Assembly: GCF_025567045.1 (NCBI RefSeq)
Contig: NZ_JAOQJK010000003.1
Span: 342,205 to 406,204 of the forward strand
Source: Barnesiella propionica
GTDB taxonomy: Bacteria; Bacteroidota; Bacteroidia; Bacteroidales; Barnesiellaceae
Length of the DNA: 64,000 nt
Direction of reading: 5' to 3'
Below the pieces are notes generated by a model, which made no database searches, was not told the origin of the DNA, and was given only the letters and a program-made list of their open reading frames with translations. This document shows positions 16,906 through 26,787 of the stretch, piece by piece. Position 1 is the stretch's first letter, and each line of letters opens with the position of its first letter. Made by a program: the position numbers and the translations under genes.

Positions 16906-19900
16906 TTACTTCCTGACCACAAACTTATGCAAGGCAATCCCTCCTTTATGAGTTATTTTTAACAGATATACACCCTCGTCCAGATTTTCCACATTAATAA
17001 CCGGTTGAGAAATATCATATACTCCAAGAGATGTTCCCGTAATGCTCAAAATTTCTGCTTGATCGTATATCCCCTCAATATGAAGTTTATTCTTTACCGG
17101 ATTAGGATACAAAGTGATATTATTTTCCAAGGGTGATTCCATGCCCAAAGTAGAAACCACAAAATCAATAGTTTCCATTTCCGATTTAGCAGACGAATAT
17201 ACCGATCTGACACCAGCCTGATATGTACCGTTTACCAACTCAGTAAATTTATATTCTGTCTCCTGAGTCGTAGTTATCATCTTTCCATTCAGGTAAACTT
17301 CATATTCAACAGGAATAGCGGGAACTCTTGCTGGCGCATTCCGCCCCGGGATATCAAGTCCTATATAAATATCATCCACCATAAATATGAAACGGTTTTT
17401 AGAAGTACAGTTAATCGTTACATATTTGGCTTCCGCAGGTATGTCGTAACGGAACTGGGTCCAGGCTCCAACCGGAACCTCTACATCATTCGTAAGCCAA
17501 ATAAAATCTTCAGCCGCTTTCCCTGTTAACGAATACCCTACGCGGAAGGTTTCCAGTCCGTCATCATCACTATACGTCTGCGCATAGAATGAAATAATAA
17601 AATCCTTTTTAAAGTTCAATTCTGGAGAAATCAAATAATCGTCATTAGCTCCGGTCCTCGAAACAAAGCTTGCCAGGAATTTGACACCGCTATGCGCCGG
17701 CATAGTACGTTCCAATTCTTCATGGGTAGCGGACGGATTAAACACTATGTATGCCATAGGTTCAAGCATTCCTGGAAACTCTATTCCACCGAAACCAAAA
17801 GTTCTTCCTTCATCTCCATCGATATAACTCCATCCCAAATCGCCCGCAGAATTAACAGCATAATCCGTATGTCCTTCAAAATCTTCAAATAGACCCGCAT
17901 TTTTATTCCAAGAGAACAATCGCTCTGAAGGTTCGCCTGTTTCTTGTATTGACAAGTCATAGGGAGGTGTTATAATCTCCTTCAATTCATAAACATCGCT
18001 GTTATATGAAGCGGCCGATGAGAAATCAACGTCATTCTTTATAAATACCTCATATCCCTCTAATTCTATTTTTATATCATAAATACCTTTCCATACTCCA
18101 TCAAACAAAACTTTATTATCAGTATTCACCGATGCTGTATAAATATGTTTATTATCTTTATGGACAAGAGTTACTATAGCCCCTTCTGCACTCAGACCGG
18201 TATTTACCGAAGTATTTATACAAACGGAGGTCAACATATCTTTCGCAACTGTATTGGAATAGGTTGCTTCAGAACTTAAATTCCCTGTATAAACTGCCCT
18301 CACGGCATATTTATATACTCCCTGGTTGGTAGTCCCCCATGAATTATCTACTAAATATCTTTCTTTTATCGGTGACGGTGTAAGTAATTCCCAAAGCTCA
18401 GGATTCTCTTCTTCTCCTTCTTTCAGTTTCCAGACATTATAAACAACGGAAGATAAAACATCCGATTTAGCAGAAGGCATGCGAGTCATTACCGGTGCGG
18501 ACAGAACACCTTTTTCCAGTGATATGCCATTTTGAGATTTAGGCATCAGCCCGTATTCCGGTAATATCTCTTTCGCAAATTTCATATGAACCGCATTCTC
18601 TTCTTTGGGAGTTCCTTTAGCACGTATCATAAGATTTCCCGTAACATTGCTATTTTCTATATAGTCATACTCACCCGTCGTATAATCTATAGAAAAACAA
18701 TGAGTATTTGTTACAAAAGGATATTCCGCATCGGTCCCCGTATCTATTCCTATCGAAAGGTATCCGGCTACACTCAAAGCGATCATAAATCCATTAGGAG
18801 CATCGACCGCATCAGGTAAAACATGATTGCACCATTCCATAGGAGTATTCGGAACATCCATAGCCGAATATAAAACCTTGGAAGTCGGTTTTCCGTTTTT
18901 GTCCAGATCCATAATAAACACATTGACTAACTTATTTCTCCTTTCGCTGGTAGTAAACCAACTTACTTCAGACAAAACAGCGGGAGTCTTGTGTATAGAC
19001 CCGATAATCGTATTTACCGTAACGCCTTTCGACAAACCAACCTGACCGGTAACAGTTCCGTCATCATAGCGGAATTCATAATCGCTATACGGAACTTCCC
19101 AAGTAATATTTACCTTTTGATCCTGAACTTCGGCCAAAGCCCATACCGGTGCGGTAATCTTATCTTTCATAGAAATAGTACCGCACGAATAATCCCCTGT
19201 TATATCAATTGTATGAGAAAAAGACTCAAGCCGAGCTTTCGATACTGTCATCGTATAACCTGCAGCCTCATATACATCAGGAATTTCAAATGTACCATCC
19301 GATGAGCTATGTCCTATATAACTATGATAGCCGCTCAAAACGATCTTTGCGCCGTCTACCGCTTCACCTCTCACATCTATTATTTGTCCCGATACTTTAT
19401 AAACGGCAAGTTTTGTCATTTCTATGTTCAAATCCAATGCCTCTTTCTCTGCGATGGTCACCTCCTTATTTATCAGGTGATAACCTAACTTCTCAACCTG
19501 GTAATTATATGTTCCCGCTTCTATATACGGAACACTGAAGTTTCCATCCTCATCGGACATAGCTTCTGCCACGATATTATCTCCCTGCAGAAAAACAACT
19601 CTGGCACTTTCCACAGCATTGCCACTTTCCGTTATTTTTCCATTTACTGCACCCGCTGTATTTACAGTTACGGCAACATTGGTCAATTGACAGAACTGCC
19701 CGATTCCCGTCGGCGTAACAATCTCAAATCCTATATTATAATCCCCTGATTCAACTTCGGGAATGATTAATATAAAATGCTCGAGATCGCTAATTGAAGC
19801 CGTAGTAATAGTTCCCAGTTTTATAGTTTGGTCATCTACCGTATTCCCTTTTCCCATCGTTATATTCAATATCTCAGGAAAACCTTTATACGCGATCATA

Positions 19901-21666
19901 TCGAACGTTAACTTATAAGGAATACCTTTCTCCAATGCTATGGGAGAAGATATCAGCCAATCATCAGCATCGGATATTGCAGCCCAGTATTCCGCACCGG
20001 TAACTACTATATCATAGAACATAGAACTTGTTCCTGTATTAAATTCCCAGGGATAGGTATCTTTATTCGCGTCAATCACGGTCCAAAGGCTTATCTCATC
20101 GTTATTTGCAAAAGAGCATGTATAAGGAACACTTAAGGAAGGCCCCAGCATTACGACGTTAGAGATCCCGATACCGCCTTTCCCGTCCTCATTGACCGCT
20201 TCTATCGTATAATAATATTGTTTTAACGTACTGATCGTATTATCGGTATATTCATTTCCGGGAACATTAACTGCAACCGCAACCTCATCGGGATAACGGG
20301 TGATATTATATTTCAGAGAATTAACATCTATCCATCCTCCGTTTAAACCTACGGCCGGAGCTTTCCAGCTCAACTTACCCGTATTGACTCCATCTTTTGT
20401 CAATACAATATCTGTCACGGCAGCAGGGATATCACGTCCCACAAATTTCATCGAGGACACAGGCATTCCTGCACCTTTGCCGTTTATTGCCAAGACTTTA
20501 TAGATATTAAAGCCGTTTACGGCATTGGCATCGGTCCAATTTTCCCGGGCACCCGCAACGGGAGAATTCACAGTGTGTACCAACAATCCGTTCCTGTATA
20601 TTTCAATTTTTGAAATATCCGAGAGAACATCTCCCTTCAGTGTTTTAGAAGGATTTGTCCAGCTGACAGACGCAGTCGTCGAACCGTTCTCTCCGCTCAA
20701 GACTGACATTTCTGTAGGCGCGGCAGGACTTCCATCATCCGGTAATGTGAAAGGAATATACAATCCTACTACTTCGCTATTCCCTCCTAAAGTTCCTATT
20801 TGAGCAGCTTCCCCGTTAGAAACATTTATCCTCATAAACATCGATTTCCCTTGCATATCGCATGCAGCCCAATATAATGTCCCATCGGTATGATCAAATT
20901 CCATCGACTGTAAATAACGGGGAACAAATCCCGTGTCACCGATTTTGGCAACCACACCTGAACTCTTGTCAAGGGCACACAAATATCCTTCTGCATTGAT
21001 TCCATACAACATACCACTATAATCAGCAGCCAAAGTTGCCAACGGTTCACTCATTTTAGCCACTTTCGTATAAGCACCGCTCACCAGGTCTACTTTTCCC
21101 AAAACAGGAGTAGTATTATCCAAAGCAATAACAAACATCGTATTTGTACTGTAATCATAACTCATATCCTGATACTGGGTACTCATATAAGTATAATCGG
21201 CTATCTCCGAGACAGCTCCCGTATTCAGATCGACTGAAACGAATTTATCAGGACGAGAACCGAACATTGTAACAGTCATCGTGTAAACATAGTATTTACC
21301 GTTTGCATAGGCTCCCGCACAAGCCGACTTATCATTTGGGAAAAGCAGCGATACGTTAGCAGGATTCGAAACATCAAAAGAAGCTAAACCAGATTCTTCT
21401 ATAATATCGTCATACACCAGAAAACCGTATGCGAGTTTACCATCTTGCATCGGGATTTTACTAATAGGATTAACTTTAGCAACTGATGTCCGCTCCTTAG
21501 ATATTAGCCCCAATTGTTTTCCCCAAACTTTGTTTTGAAAAGGGCTTTCCATAAATTCACGCACCATTTCAGGCGTTACTTTCCGCGCATTGTTTTCAAG
21601 TCCGAATACAGAAAATGTCAGGAAGAAAAACAGAAACACGAAATAGCATTTCAATGTTTTTTTCAT
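16906..21666 (-). CDS. T9SS-secreted adhesin-like protein with FN3 and carboxypeptidase-regulatory domains
   Basis: A 1586-aa exported protein. A signal peptide covers about 1-24. A beta-propeller-like N-terminal part follows (about 50-310), then fibronectin type III-like modules (about 330-510), a cleaved-adhesin-like jelly-roll domain (about 520-700, SVPYTCSFANNDEISLWTV), two carboxypeptidase regulatory-like domains in tandem (about 705-870), a second cleaved-adhesin-like domain (about 1290-1460, FEDFEGHTDYAVN... DDYLISPEL) and a type A T9SS sorting domain at the C-terminus (LYPNPVKNKLHIEG... GVYLLKITHKGG). The organisation recalls haemagglutinin/gingipain adhesin regions, but no protease domain is visible. 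I use the start at 21666 (MKKTLKCYFVF). The in-frame ATG 12 codons upstream overlaps a likely -7 box (TATCTTTA, complement of 21692-21699). It is probably surface-attached; its binding target is unknown. Confidence 0.85.
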   Translation of the reverse strand: MKKTLKCYFVFLFFFLTFSVFGLENNARKVTPEMVREFMESPFQNKVWGKQLGLISKERTSVAKVNPISKIPMQDGKLAYGFLVYDDIIEESGLASFDVSNPANVSLLFPNDKSACAGAYANGKYYVYTMTVTMFGSRPDKFVSVDLNTGAVSEIADYTYMSTQYQDMSYDYSTNTMFVIALDNTTPVLGKVDLVSGAYTKVAKMSEPLATLAADYSGMLYGINAEGYLCALDKSSGVVAKIGDTGFVPRYLQSMEFDHTDGTLYWAACDMQGKSMFMRINVSNGEAAQIGTLGGNSEVVGLYIPFTLPDDGSPAAPTEMSVLSGENGSTTASVSWTNPSKTLKGDVLSDISKIEIYRNGLLVHTVNSPVAGARENWTDANAVNGFNIYKVLAINGKGAGMPVSSMKFVGRDIPAAVTDIVLTKDGVNTGKLSWKAPAVGLNGGWIDVNSLKYNITRYPDEVAVAVNVPGNEYTDNTISTLKQYYYTIEAVNEDGKGGIGISNVVMLGPSLSVPYTCSFANNDEISLWTVIDANKDTYPWEFNTGTSSMFYDIVVTGAEYWAAISDADDWLISSPIALEKGIPYKLTFDMIAYKGFPEILNITMGKGNTVDDQTIKLGTITTASISDLEHFILIIPEVESGDYNIGFEIVTPTGIGQFCQLTNVAVTVNTAGAVNGKITESGNAVESARVVFLQGDNIVAEAMSDEDGNFSVPYIEAGTYNYQVEKLGYHLINKEVTIAEKEALDLNIEMTKLAVYKVSGQIIDVRGEAVDGAKIVLSGYHSYIGHSSSDGTFEIPDVYEAAGYTMTVSKARLESFSHTIDITGDYSCGTISMKDKITAPVWALAEVQDQKVNITWEVPYSDYEFRYDDGTVTGQVGLSKGVTVNTIIGSIHKTPAVLSEVSWFTTSERRNKLVNVFIMDLDKNGKPTSKVLYSAMDVPNTPMEWCNHVLPDAVDAPNGFMIALSVAGYLSIGIDTGTDAEYPFVTNTHCFSIDYTTGEYDYIENSNVTGNLMIRAKGTPKEENAVHMKFAKEILPEYGLMPKSQNGISLEKGVLSAPVMTRMPSAKSDVLSSVVYNVWKLKEGEEENPELWELLTPSPIKERYLVDNSWGTTNQGVYKYAVRAVYTGNLSSEATYSNTVAKDMLTSVCINTSVNTGLSAEGAIVTLVHKDNKHIYTASVNTDNKVLFDGVWKGIYDIKIELEGYEVFIKNDVDFSSAASYNSDVYELKEIITPPYDLSIQETGEPSERLFSWNKNAGLFEDFEGHTDYAVNSAGDLGWSYIDGDEGRTFGFGGIEFPGMLEPMAYIVFNPSATHEELERTMPAHSGVKFLASFVSRTGANDDYLISPELNFKKDFIISFYAQTYSDDDGLETFRVGYSLTGKAAEDFIWLTNDVEVPVGAWTQFRYDIPAEAKYVTINCTSKNRFIFMVDDIYIGLDIPGRNAPARVPAIPVEYEVYLNGKMITTTQETEYKFTELVNGTYQAGVRSVYSSAKSEMETIDFVVSTLGMESPLENNITLYPNPVKNKLHIEGIYDQAEILSITGTSLGVYDISQPVINVENLDEGVYLLKITHKGGIALHKFVVRK

Positions 21667-22007
21667 AAATATTATATTTAAAGGGTAAAAATAAAGATAC
21701 ATAGCATTAGATCTTCACTTAGCATAACATCAATACAATAAAAGCAAAAAGTAAAAACATTCAGCACTTCGGCCCCTAATATACATAAAATCTCATATAC
21801 ACAAAAAAAATAACACTAAAAATATCAATTTACAATCCTTTTGATAAAAAAATATTTTCATAGAACGTCCATATAGGAACTTGCAAGCGTGTTATTCCAA
21901 AATTCGGGAGACGACCAATATAGACAAATATCAACAATCTTTTCATCGCAATAAAAAATCCCTGTAGAAACTTATCTGCAGGGATTCAAAAAGATATAAA
22001 TAATATA
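21667..22007. other. Non-coding gap with promoter and terminator
   Basis: It contains the minus-strand promoter of the T9SS protein (near 21692-21699) and the terminator of the symporter gene (21957-21986). The rest is AT-rich with no gene. Confidence 0.6.
21957..21986 (-). terminator. Terminator of the sodium symporter gene
   Basis: AATCCCTGTAG / CTGCAGGGATT, an 11-bp stem with one wobble; on the minus strand it is followed by TTTTTTATT. Confidence 0.8.
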
Positions 22008-23462
22008 TTACTTTTCTTTTTTCGTTAACAAAAGCAAGCCTACGAATGTAAAGAATGCATTTAATATCAACAGTTCAAAACCGAACTGATAACCGTTAAG
22101 CCAGTCTTCCGATTTTTTTTGTAAAATAAAGCACAACACCGGAGACAAAATAGCAACAATAGGAATATAGCGGTCACGTACCTTATTCTTCATAAAGATA
22201 CCGAATACGAAGAGTCCCAGAATAGGACCGTAAGTATAACTGGCCAGCGCATATACCGCGTTAATGGCGCTGTCGTTACTCAACATATAGAAAGCAACGA
22301 TCACCAAACCCATGATCACGGCCATACCTACATGCACTTTCTTACGGATGCGCGACACCTCCGCTTCCTCTTTTTTACGGGTACTACCCAAAATATCTAC
22401 GGTAAAGGATGTAGTAAGGGCAGTCAATGCGGAACCGGCAGCCGAATATGCAGCAGCAACCAGTCCCAGTATGAACAATATCCCTACGATGGGAGGAAAA
22501 GAATGGTGCGTGGCGACCAGTGCAAACAACTCGTCTCCTTTTTCAGGTAAAGACAAATCGGGAGTATTTCTTACAAAATTATACATCAGTGTTCCCAGCA
22601 ACAGGAATAAAGCAATTACGAAAAATTGCAGGATACTGCTCGTTACCATATTCTTCTGGGAATCGCGGAAATTCTTACAGCTCAAGTTACGCTGCATCAT
22701 ATCCTGGTCGAGCCCGGTCGTAGCAATAACCATGAAAATTCCGGCGAGGAACTGCTTGAAGAAATAACGCTTGTCGTTCACATCGTCAAAGAAAAAGATA
22801 CGCGACGTATCGCTGTCGGATATGGAACGAACCATCCCTCCGAAATCAAGATGCAAATGAGCCGAGATATAATAAATACACAACCCTACCGAAAGGATAA
22901 GGCAAAAGGTCTTAAGCGTGTCGGTCCATACCAGCGACTTCACGCCTCCCTGGAACGTATAAAGCCATACCAGCCCCACCGTAAAAATAACATTCACCGA
23001 AAACGGTAAGCCCAACGGACCGAATACCAGTGGCTGTAAAACGACACATACCACGAAAAAACGCACGGCCGCTCCCAGCATCTTCGAAACGAAAAAGAAC
23101 CAAGCTCCGGTCTTATAGGACTTCATCCCGAAACGGTCTTCCAGATAACCGTATATCGAGACCAAGTTCATTTTATAAAACAAGGGAATAAGGACAAAAG
23201 CGACTAGTATCTGCCCTACGACAAATCCCAAAACCATTTGCAGATAAGAGTAAGCACTTCCTTCCACCATTCCGGGAACCGATATAAAAGTCACGCCCGA
23301 GATCGTGGAACCTATCATGGCAAAAGCCACCACATACCACGGAGATTCACGGTTTCCGACGAAAAAGCCCTGATTATCGGCCTTACGGCCCGCGATATAT
23401 GAAATTAGGAACAACAATATGAAATAACTGGCAATCGTGACCAGAACCAAATACGGACTCAT
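22008..23462 (-). CDS. Sodium:solute symporter (SSS family)
   Basis: A 484-aa inner-membrane transporter with about 13 hydrophobic helices and the SSS/SGLT pattern. The N-terminal GRKADNQGFFVGNRESPWYVVAFAMIGSTISGVTF stretch and the sodium-site helix VAAAYSAAGSALTALTTSFTVDIL (about 340-365) are clear. It starts 27 bp downstream of the NamZ-like muramidase gene on the same strand, so the two are an operon. In Tannerella forsythia a MurNAc transporter and a NamZ work together in cell-wall sugar recycling, so MurNAc or a muropeptide sugar is a sensible substrate guess. That is inference; sialic acid and other sugars are also carried by this family. Confidence 0.85.
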   Translation of the reverse strand: MSPYLVLVTIASYFILLFLISYIAGRKADNQGFFVGNRESPWYVVAFAMIGSTISGVTFISVPGMVEGSAYSYLQMVLGFVVGQILVAFVLIPLFYKMNLVSIYGYLEDRFGMKSYKTGAWFFFVSKMLGAAVRFFVVCVVLQPLVFGPLGLPFSVNVIFTVGLVWLYTFQGGVKSLVWTDTLKTFCLILSVGLCIYYISAHLHLDFGGMVRSISDSDTSRIFFFDDVNDKRYFFKQFLAGIFMVIATTGLDQDMMQRNLSCKNFRDSQKNMVTSSILQFFVIALFLLLGTLMYNFVRNTPDLSLPEKGDELFALVATHHSFPPIVGILFILGLVAAAYSAAGSALTALTTSFTVDILGSTRKKEEAEVSRIRKKVHVGMAVIMGLVIVAFYMLSNDSAINAVYALASYTYGPILGLFVFGIFMKNKVRDRYIPIVAILSPVLCFILQKKSEDWLNGYQFGFELLILNAFFTFVGLLLLTKKEK

Positions 23463-23489
23463 AGGTATTTCTAAATTTAAAGGTTATTA

Positions 23490-24656
23490 TTATTCAGCAT
23501 AAAGGAGATAAGGAGCCCGCTGTTTTTTAAATTTCTCCACGTCGTCTTTCCACATGGCTTTTATTTCATCGGCGCTTTTCCCTTCCTTTATCATACGGCG
23601 TACATAATCCACGCCGATAAGTTTCTCGAAGAACGGACGGAAGAAATGATCTCCCAGGTTAAGGTTCCTGTAAGCGTCTATCACATAGGAAAGATCAAGA
23701 CCTTTCTCCCATATTTCCTCATCGCTTTTGCCGCTTAGGTCTACCCCGTGACAAAGCTTATTCAGCAAAGGCGGATTTTTGGCGCCAGGGACACTACGGG
23801 GAGTGAACGAATAACTGTAACCTGTCATATTGGGATGACCGTACACCTTGAACGGCTTATCTGTTCCTCTTCCCAAGCTTACCGGGGTAGCTTCGAACAA
23901 ACAGGTGGAAGGATACAAATAAATAGATTTCATGTCGGGTAAGTTAGGCGACGGAGCGACAGGCAGCTCATACATTGTGCGATGTGTGTAATTTTTACAT
24001 TTAACAACCGTAACATCGCAGGTACGCGACGCCGTAAGCCAACGCTCCCCATTTACCATCATGGCAATCTCTCCCAGAGTCATACCATGCACAACCGGAA
24101 CAGGCAGCCACCCCACCCCCGATTTATATCGCATATCCAGTATCGGGCCGTCCACATAATGTCCGTTGGGATTGGGCCGGTCGAGAATCAGCACTTTTTT
24201 ATTGAACTCGGCGCAAGCATCCATCATCTTAACCATCGTTACATAATAAGTGTAGAAACGAAGGCCGACATCCTGTATGTCCACTATTAAAATATCGAAA
24301 GAACCCATTGCCTCGTTTCCCGGGCGGTTGAGTCCTCCTTCATACAAGGAACGAATAGGAATTCCGGTCTTTTCATCCACCGAACTTTTCACATGTTCGC
24401 CGGCATCCGCCGTTCCGCGAAATCCATGTTCAGGGGAAAATATAGCCGTAACGTTATACTTTTCCCGGTGCAACATATCCACCAGATGCTCATTCCCGAT
24501 CATACCGGTATGATTGGAAAGGACGGCGATACGTTTATTTTTTAAAATAGGCAAATACACGTTGGTCTGTTCGGCTCCAACAATTACTTTTCCGGTCTTA
24601 GCCTGGCAACAAAACGTTATTGCGAAGCATAAAATAAGGAGTCTTAGCACTTTCAT
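23490..24656 (-). CDS. namZ: DUF1343 protein, NamZ-type exo-beta-N-acetylmuramidase (GH171)
   Basis: A 388-aa exported protein of DUF1343, the family shown in Bacillus and Tannerella to release MurNAc from the non-reducing ends of peptidoglycan fragments. Conserved stretches: LSNHTGMI, IFSPEHGFRGTADAGE (with the conserved Glu of the family), PIRSLYEGG, DIQDVGLRFYTY, LDRPNPNG and GRGTDKPFKVYGHP. The start at 24656 (MKVLRLLILCFAITFCCQA) gives a clean signal peptide. The longer in-frame ORF, to 24713, would run through the predicted promoter (TATGTTTG, complement of 24680-24687). It lies upstream of a sodium symporter in the same operon, suggesting uptake of the released sugar. Confidence 0.85.
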   Translation of the reverse strand: MKVLRLLILCFAITFCCQAKTGKVIVGAEQTNVYLPILKNKRIAVLSNHTGMIGNEHLVDMLHREKYNVTAIFSPEHGFRGTADAGEHVKSSVDEKTGIPIRSLYEGGLNRPGNEAMGSFDILIVDIQDVGLRFYTYYVTMVKMMDACAEFNKKVLILDRPNPNGHYVDGPILDMRYKSGVGWLPVPVVHGMTLGEIAMMVNGERWLTASRTCDVTVVKCKNYTHRTMYELPVAPSPNLPDMKSIYLYPSTCLFEATPVSLGRGTDKPFKVYGHPNMTGYSYSFTPRSVPGAKNPPLLNKLCHGVDLSGKSDEEIWEKGLDLSYVIDAYRNLNLGDHFFRPFFEKLIGVDYVRRMIKEGKSADEIKAMWKDDVEKFKKQRAPYLLYAE

Positions 24657-24825
24657 TAGACAAGATTTGATGATTTTTACAAACATACGGAGAAAAACTA
24701 TAATTACAGTCATTATACTCTAAAAATAGTTTAATATATCTCAAAAAGATAATTTATATGCCACTGACAAATATTTTTATCATGAAAAGAAATACAAAGG
24801 GAAACCGTTTGTGCTGAATCATAAA

Positions 24826-24858
24826 AAGGGCGGATGCCGTTACCGGCACTCGCCCCTT
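24826..24858 (-). terminator. Orphan terminator-like hairpin
   Basis: GGGCG/CGCCC outer stem and TGCCG/CGGCA inner stem, with a five-T run on the minus-strand side. There is no gene upstream on that strand; it could end a short untranslated RNA from about 24860-25000. Confidence 0.45.
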
Positions 24859-24959
24859 CTACTTCTTAAAATCAAACTAAATAACAACACTATAACCTAT
24901 ATATTTTACAAACCACTTTCACCATATAGGTAGTAACCGGAGACAAATACCGTTACTCT

Positions 24960-24991
24960 TTTGCTATAAAACAAAATAACTTGTATTTTTG
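24960..24991 (+). promoter_or_regulatory. Promoter of the HpaII-like/rnhB operon
   Basis: TTTG (24960-24963), a 20-bp spacer, then TATTTTTG (24984-24991). The ATG is 26 bp downstream. Confidence 0.7.
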
Positions 24992-25017
24992 TTCTGCAAA
25001 CGCTAAAAAAACAATTC

Positions 25018-26091
25018 ATGGCACTATCGGGAAACAGTAATGATTGGTCAGGTGTCTACGCCCTTGTCGAGATTTTACATACCGGTTCTTTAATCCCCGG
25101 CGCGCCGAACCTTTCGGCACAAGATACGGAAATGCCTGTAAGCCGTGTTTACCGGGAAGATGTTCAGGGTATCGTAACATACCGGATACAGCCTGAAAAA
25201 ATAACGGTAAAATGCGGCGATGCCGAAACAGAGATATGCCGGGAAGAATTGGAACAAGCAGCCAATGTATTATTCAGCCATATCCGGAAAGGACTGCCGG
25301 AAGAAAACGAAATACCGGAAGCAGAAGACATGCTGGAGAAACTTCGGTTCTCGGAATTTCAATCCGTATCGGAAGACAGAAGTGACTTCACCGTTTTCTA
25401 TTTCAATACCGGAACCGGCTGCGAACAAAGCTCTCCGGTAACAGTAAAGTCCCTTCCGGCGGGAGTTTTCCTGCTCCCGGCCCACCGGGCCGCCAATCTG
25501 AAATACGACATCCTGCAGGTAAAATTCTCCAATCCCGAATCGAACAGGATCAACCGGATAGACGGTCCGCAGGAAGTACGAATGGGGCTCATAGAGATTA
25601 TGAGACTGGGAGCTAAATTAAAATATACGGCTCCGGAGAGCAAGATATTCCAAGACAACCTTTCCCTCGTCGACCTGCACTTCCCCAAATTACTGGCGGA
25701 GATCACACGGTTGTTCTTCACGACGGAACTAACTACCGTGGAAACAATCGTCGAAGAGATAAAAGTTACCAACCCGTACAAAATACGGGAAGAACTCATC
25801 ATAAAGAACGGTTTTTACGAATACAAAGTAAAACAATTCCTGCATGCCCTGACCGCAGGTATGAAACCGGCCAAGATATACCGGGGATACGGCCGTCCTC
25901 TTTCCCATCTGCTTGTTACCCGGAAAGGCGGATTGCGCTTCTACTCGGCGGACGATCCGGAACCCTTCGACAATTATCTTTTCCGTAACGCCCGTTTACA
26001 AGTAGCGGATTGTGAAAAGCATAAATTCGGTTTCATAGAGAAAGAGAACGGACAATGGCTTATCAAACTGAACACGACCATTTCATTATAA
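25018..26091 (+). CDS. HpaII-family restriction endonuclease homologue, orphan
   Basis: A 357-aa protein that by my reading aligns end to end with the HpaII restriction endonuclease family. Points of match: an N-terminal GNSNDWSGVYALVEIL (5-20, family GNKGEWSEIYV); SDFTVFYFNTGTG (122-134) followed by VTVKSLPAG (141-149), matching the family SDITxxIHDxxTG...FSIKSxLG with presumed catalytic Asp123 and Lys144; GFYEYKVKQFL (265-275); and a C-terminal HKFGFIEKENGQWLIKLNTTI. HpaII cuts CCGG. No methyltransferase lies anywhere in the window, and CCGG is common in the DNA here. The gene ends 6 bp before rnhB and has its own good promoter, so they form an operon. It could be a restriction enzyme with a distant methylase, or a domesticated nuclease acting with RNase HII in repair. 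Family assignment is from memory of the family pattern. Confidence 0.65.
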   Translation: MALSGNSNDWSGVYALVEILHTGSLIPGAPNLSAQDTEMPVSRVYREDVQGIVTYRIQPEKITVKCGDAETEICREELEQAANVLFSHIRKGLPEENEIPEAEDMLEKLRFSEFQSVSEDRSDFTVFYFNTGTGCEQSSPVTVKSLPAGVFLLPAHRAANLKYDILQVKFSNPESNRINRIDGPQEVRMGLIEIMRLGAKLKYTAPESKIFQDNLSLVDLHFPKLLAEITRLFFTTELTTVETIVEEIKVTNPYKIREELIIKNGFYEYKVKQFLHALTAGMKPAKIYRGYGRPLSHLLVTRKGGLRFYSADDPEPFDNYLFRNARLQVADCEKHKFGFIEKENGQWLIKLNTTISL

Positions 26092-26097
26092 CCGCTT

Positions 26098-26694
26098 ATG
26101 TTACTGCCTTATTTAGAAAAGAACCGTATAGAGGCCGGCTGTGACGAGGCCGGAAGAGGATGTCTCGCAGGAGCCGTTTTTGCGTCTGCCGTCATTCTGC
26201 CGCCGGATTTCCGAAACGAATTACTCAACGATTCCAAACAACTTTCCGAAAAACAACGTTACCGGCTCAGACCCGTCATAGAAAAAGAGGCGGTCGCCTG
26301 GGCCATCGGTATCGTCACCCCGGAAGAGATCGACAAAATAAATATCCTCAACGCCTCTTTCCTCGCCATGCACCGGGCGGTGGAACAGCTCGCACCAGAA
26401 CCTGAGCACCTGCTTATCGACGGCAACAGGTTCAAACCATACCCCGGTATAAAACATACCTGTGTGATCAAAGGCGACGGCAAATACCTCTCCATCGCCG
26501 CCGCCTCTGTCCTGGCAAAAACATACCGCGACGACTATATGCAGGAACTGCATAAGCAATTCCCGCAATACAGATGGGACAGGAATAAAGGATATCCTAC
26601 AAAAGCGCACCGTACTGCCATACAGGAGACCGGAGCCTCTCCCTACCACCGGATGACATTCCAGTTACTGGAACGCCAGCTTGCCATATTCTGA
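26098..26694 (+). CDS. rnhB: Ribonuclease HII
   Basis: A 198-aa cytoplasmic nuclease that nicks at ribonucleotides embedded in DNA and cuts RNA-DNA hybrids. Visible: [22 protein letters not shown] (13-34) with the catalytic Asp and Glu, [12 protein letters not shown] (43-54), LLIDGNRF with the third acidic residue, and [21 protein letters not shown]. Length is typical. It follows the HpaII-like gene by 6 nt, so translation is probably coupled; this pairing is unusual. Confidence 0.95.
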   Translation: MLLPYLEKNRIEAGCDEAGRGCLAGAVFASAVILPPDFRNELLNDSKQLSEKQRYRLRPVIEKEAVAWAIGIVTPEEIDKINILNASFLAMHRAVEQLAPEPEHLLIDGNRFKPYPGIKHTCVIKGDGKYLSIAAASVLAKTYRDDYMQELHKQFPQYRWDRNKGYPTKAHRTAIQETGASPYHRMTFQLLERQLAIF

Positions 26695-26787
26695 GGAATC
26701 CCTGAAAAATTCAGCGCACTGATAATAAAATATCTGCCCTAAGTTTTATTACTAATTGAAATAAGCATCACTACAGAAACTTGAAAT

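Larger units (their letters stand above)
24657..25017. other. Divergent intergenic region
   Basis: It carries the minus-strand -7 box for namZ (24680-24687, TATGTTTG) and the plus-strand promoter for the HpaII-like gene (24960-24991). Between them sits a two-part hairpin (24826-24858) that on the minus strand ends in CCCTTTTTATG, like a terminator, although no annotated minus-strand gene precedes it. Confidence 0.55.
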
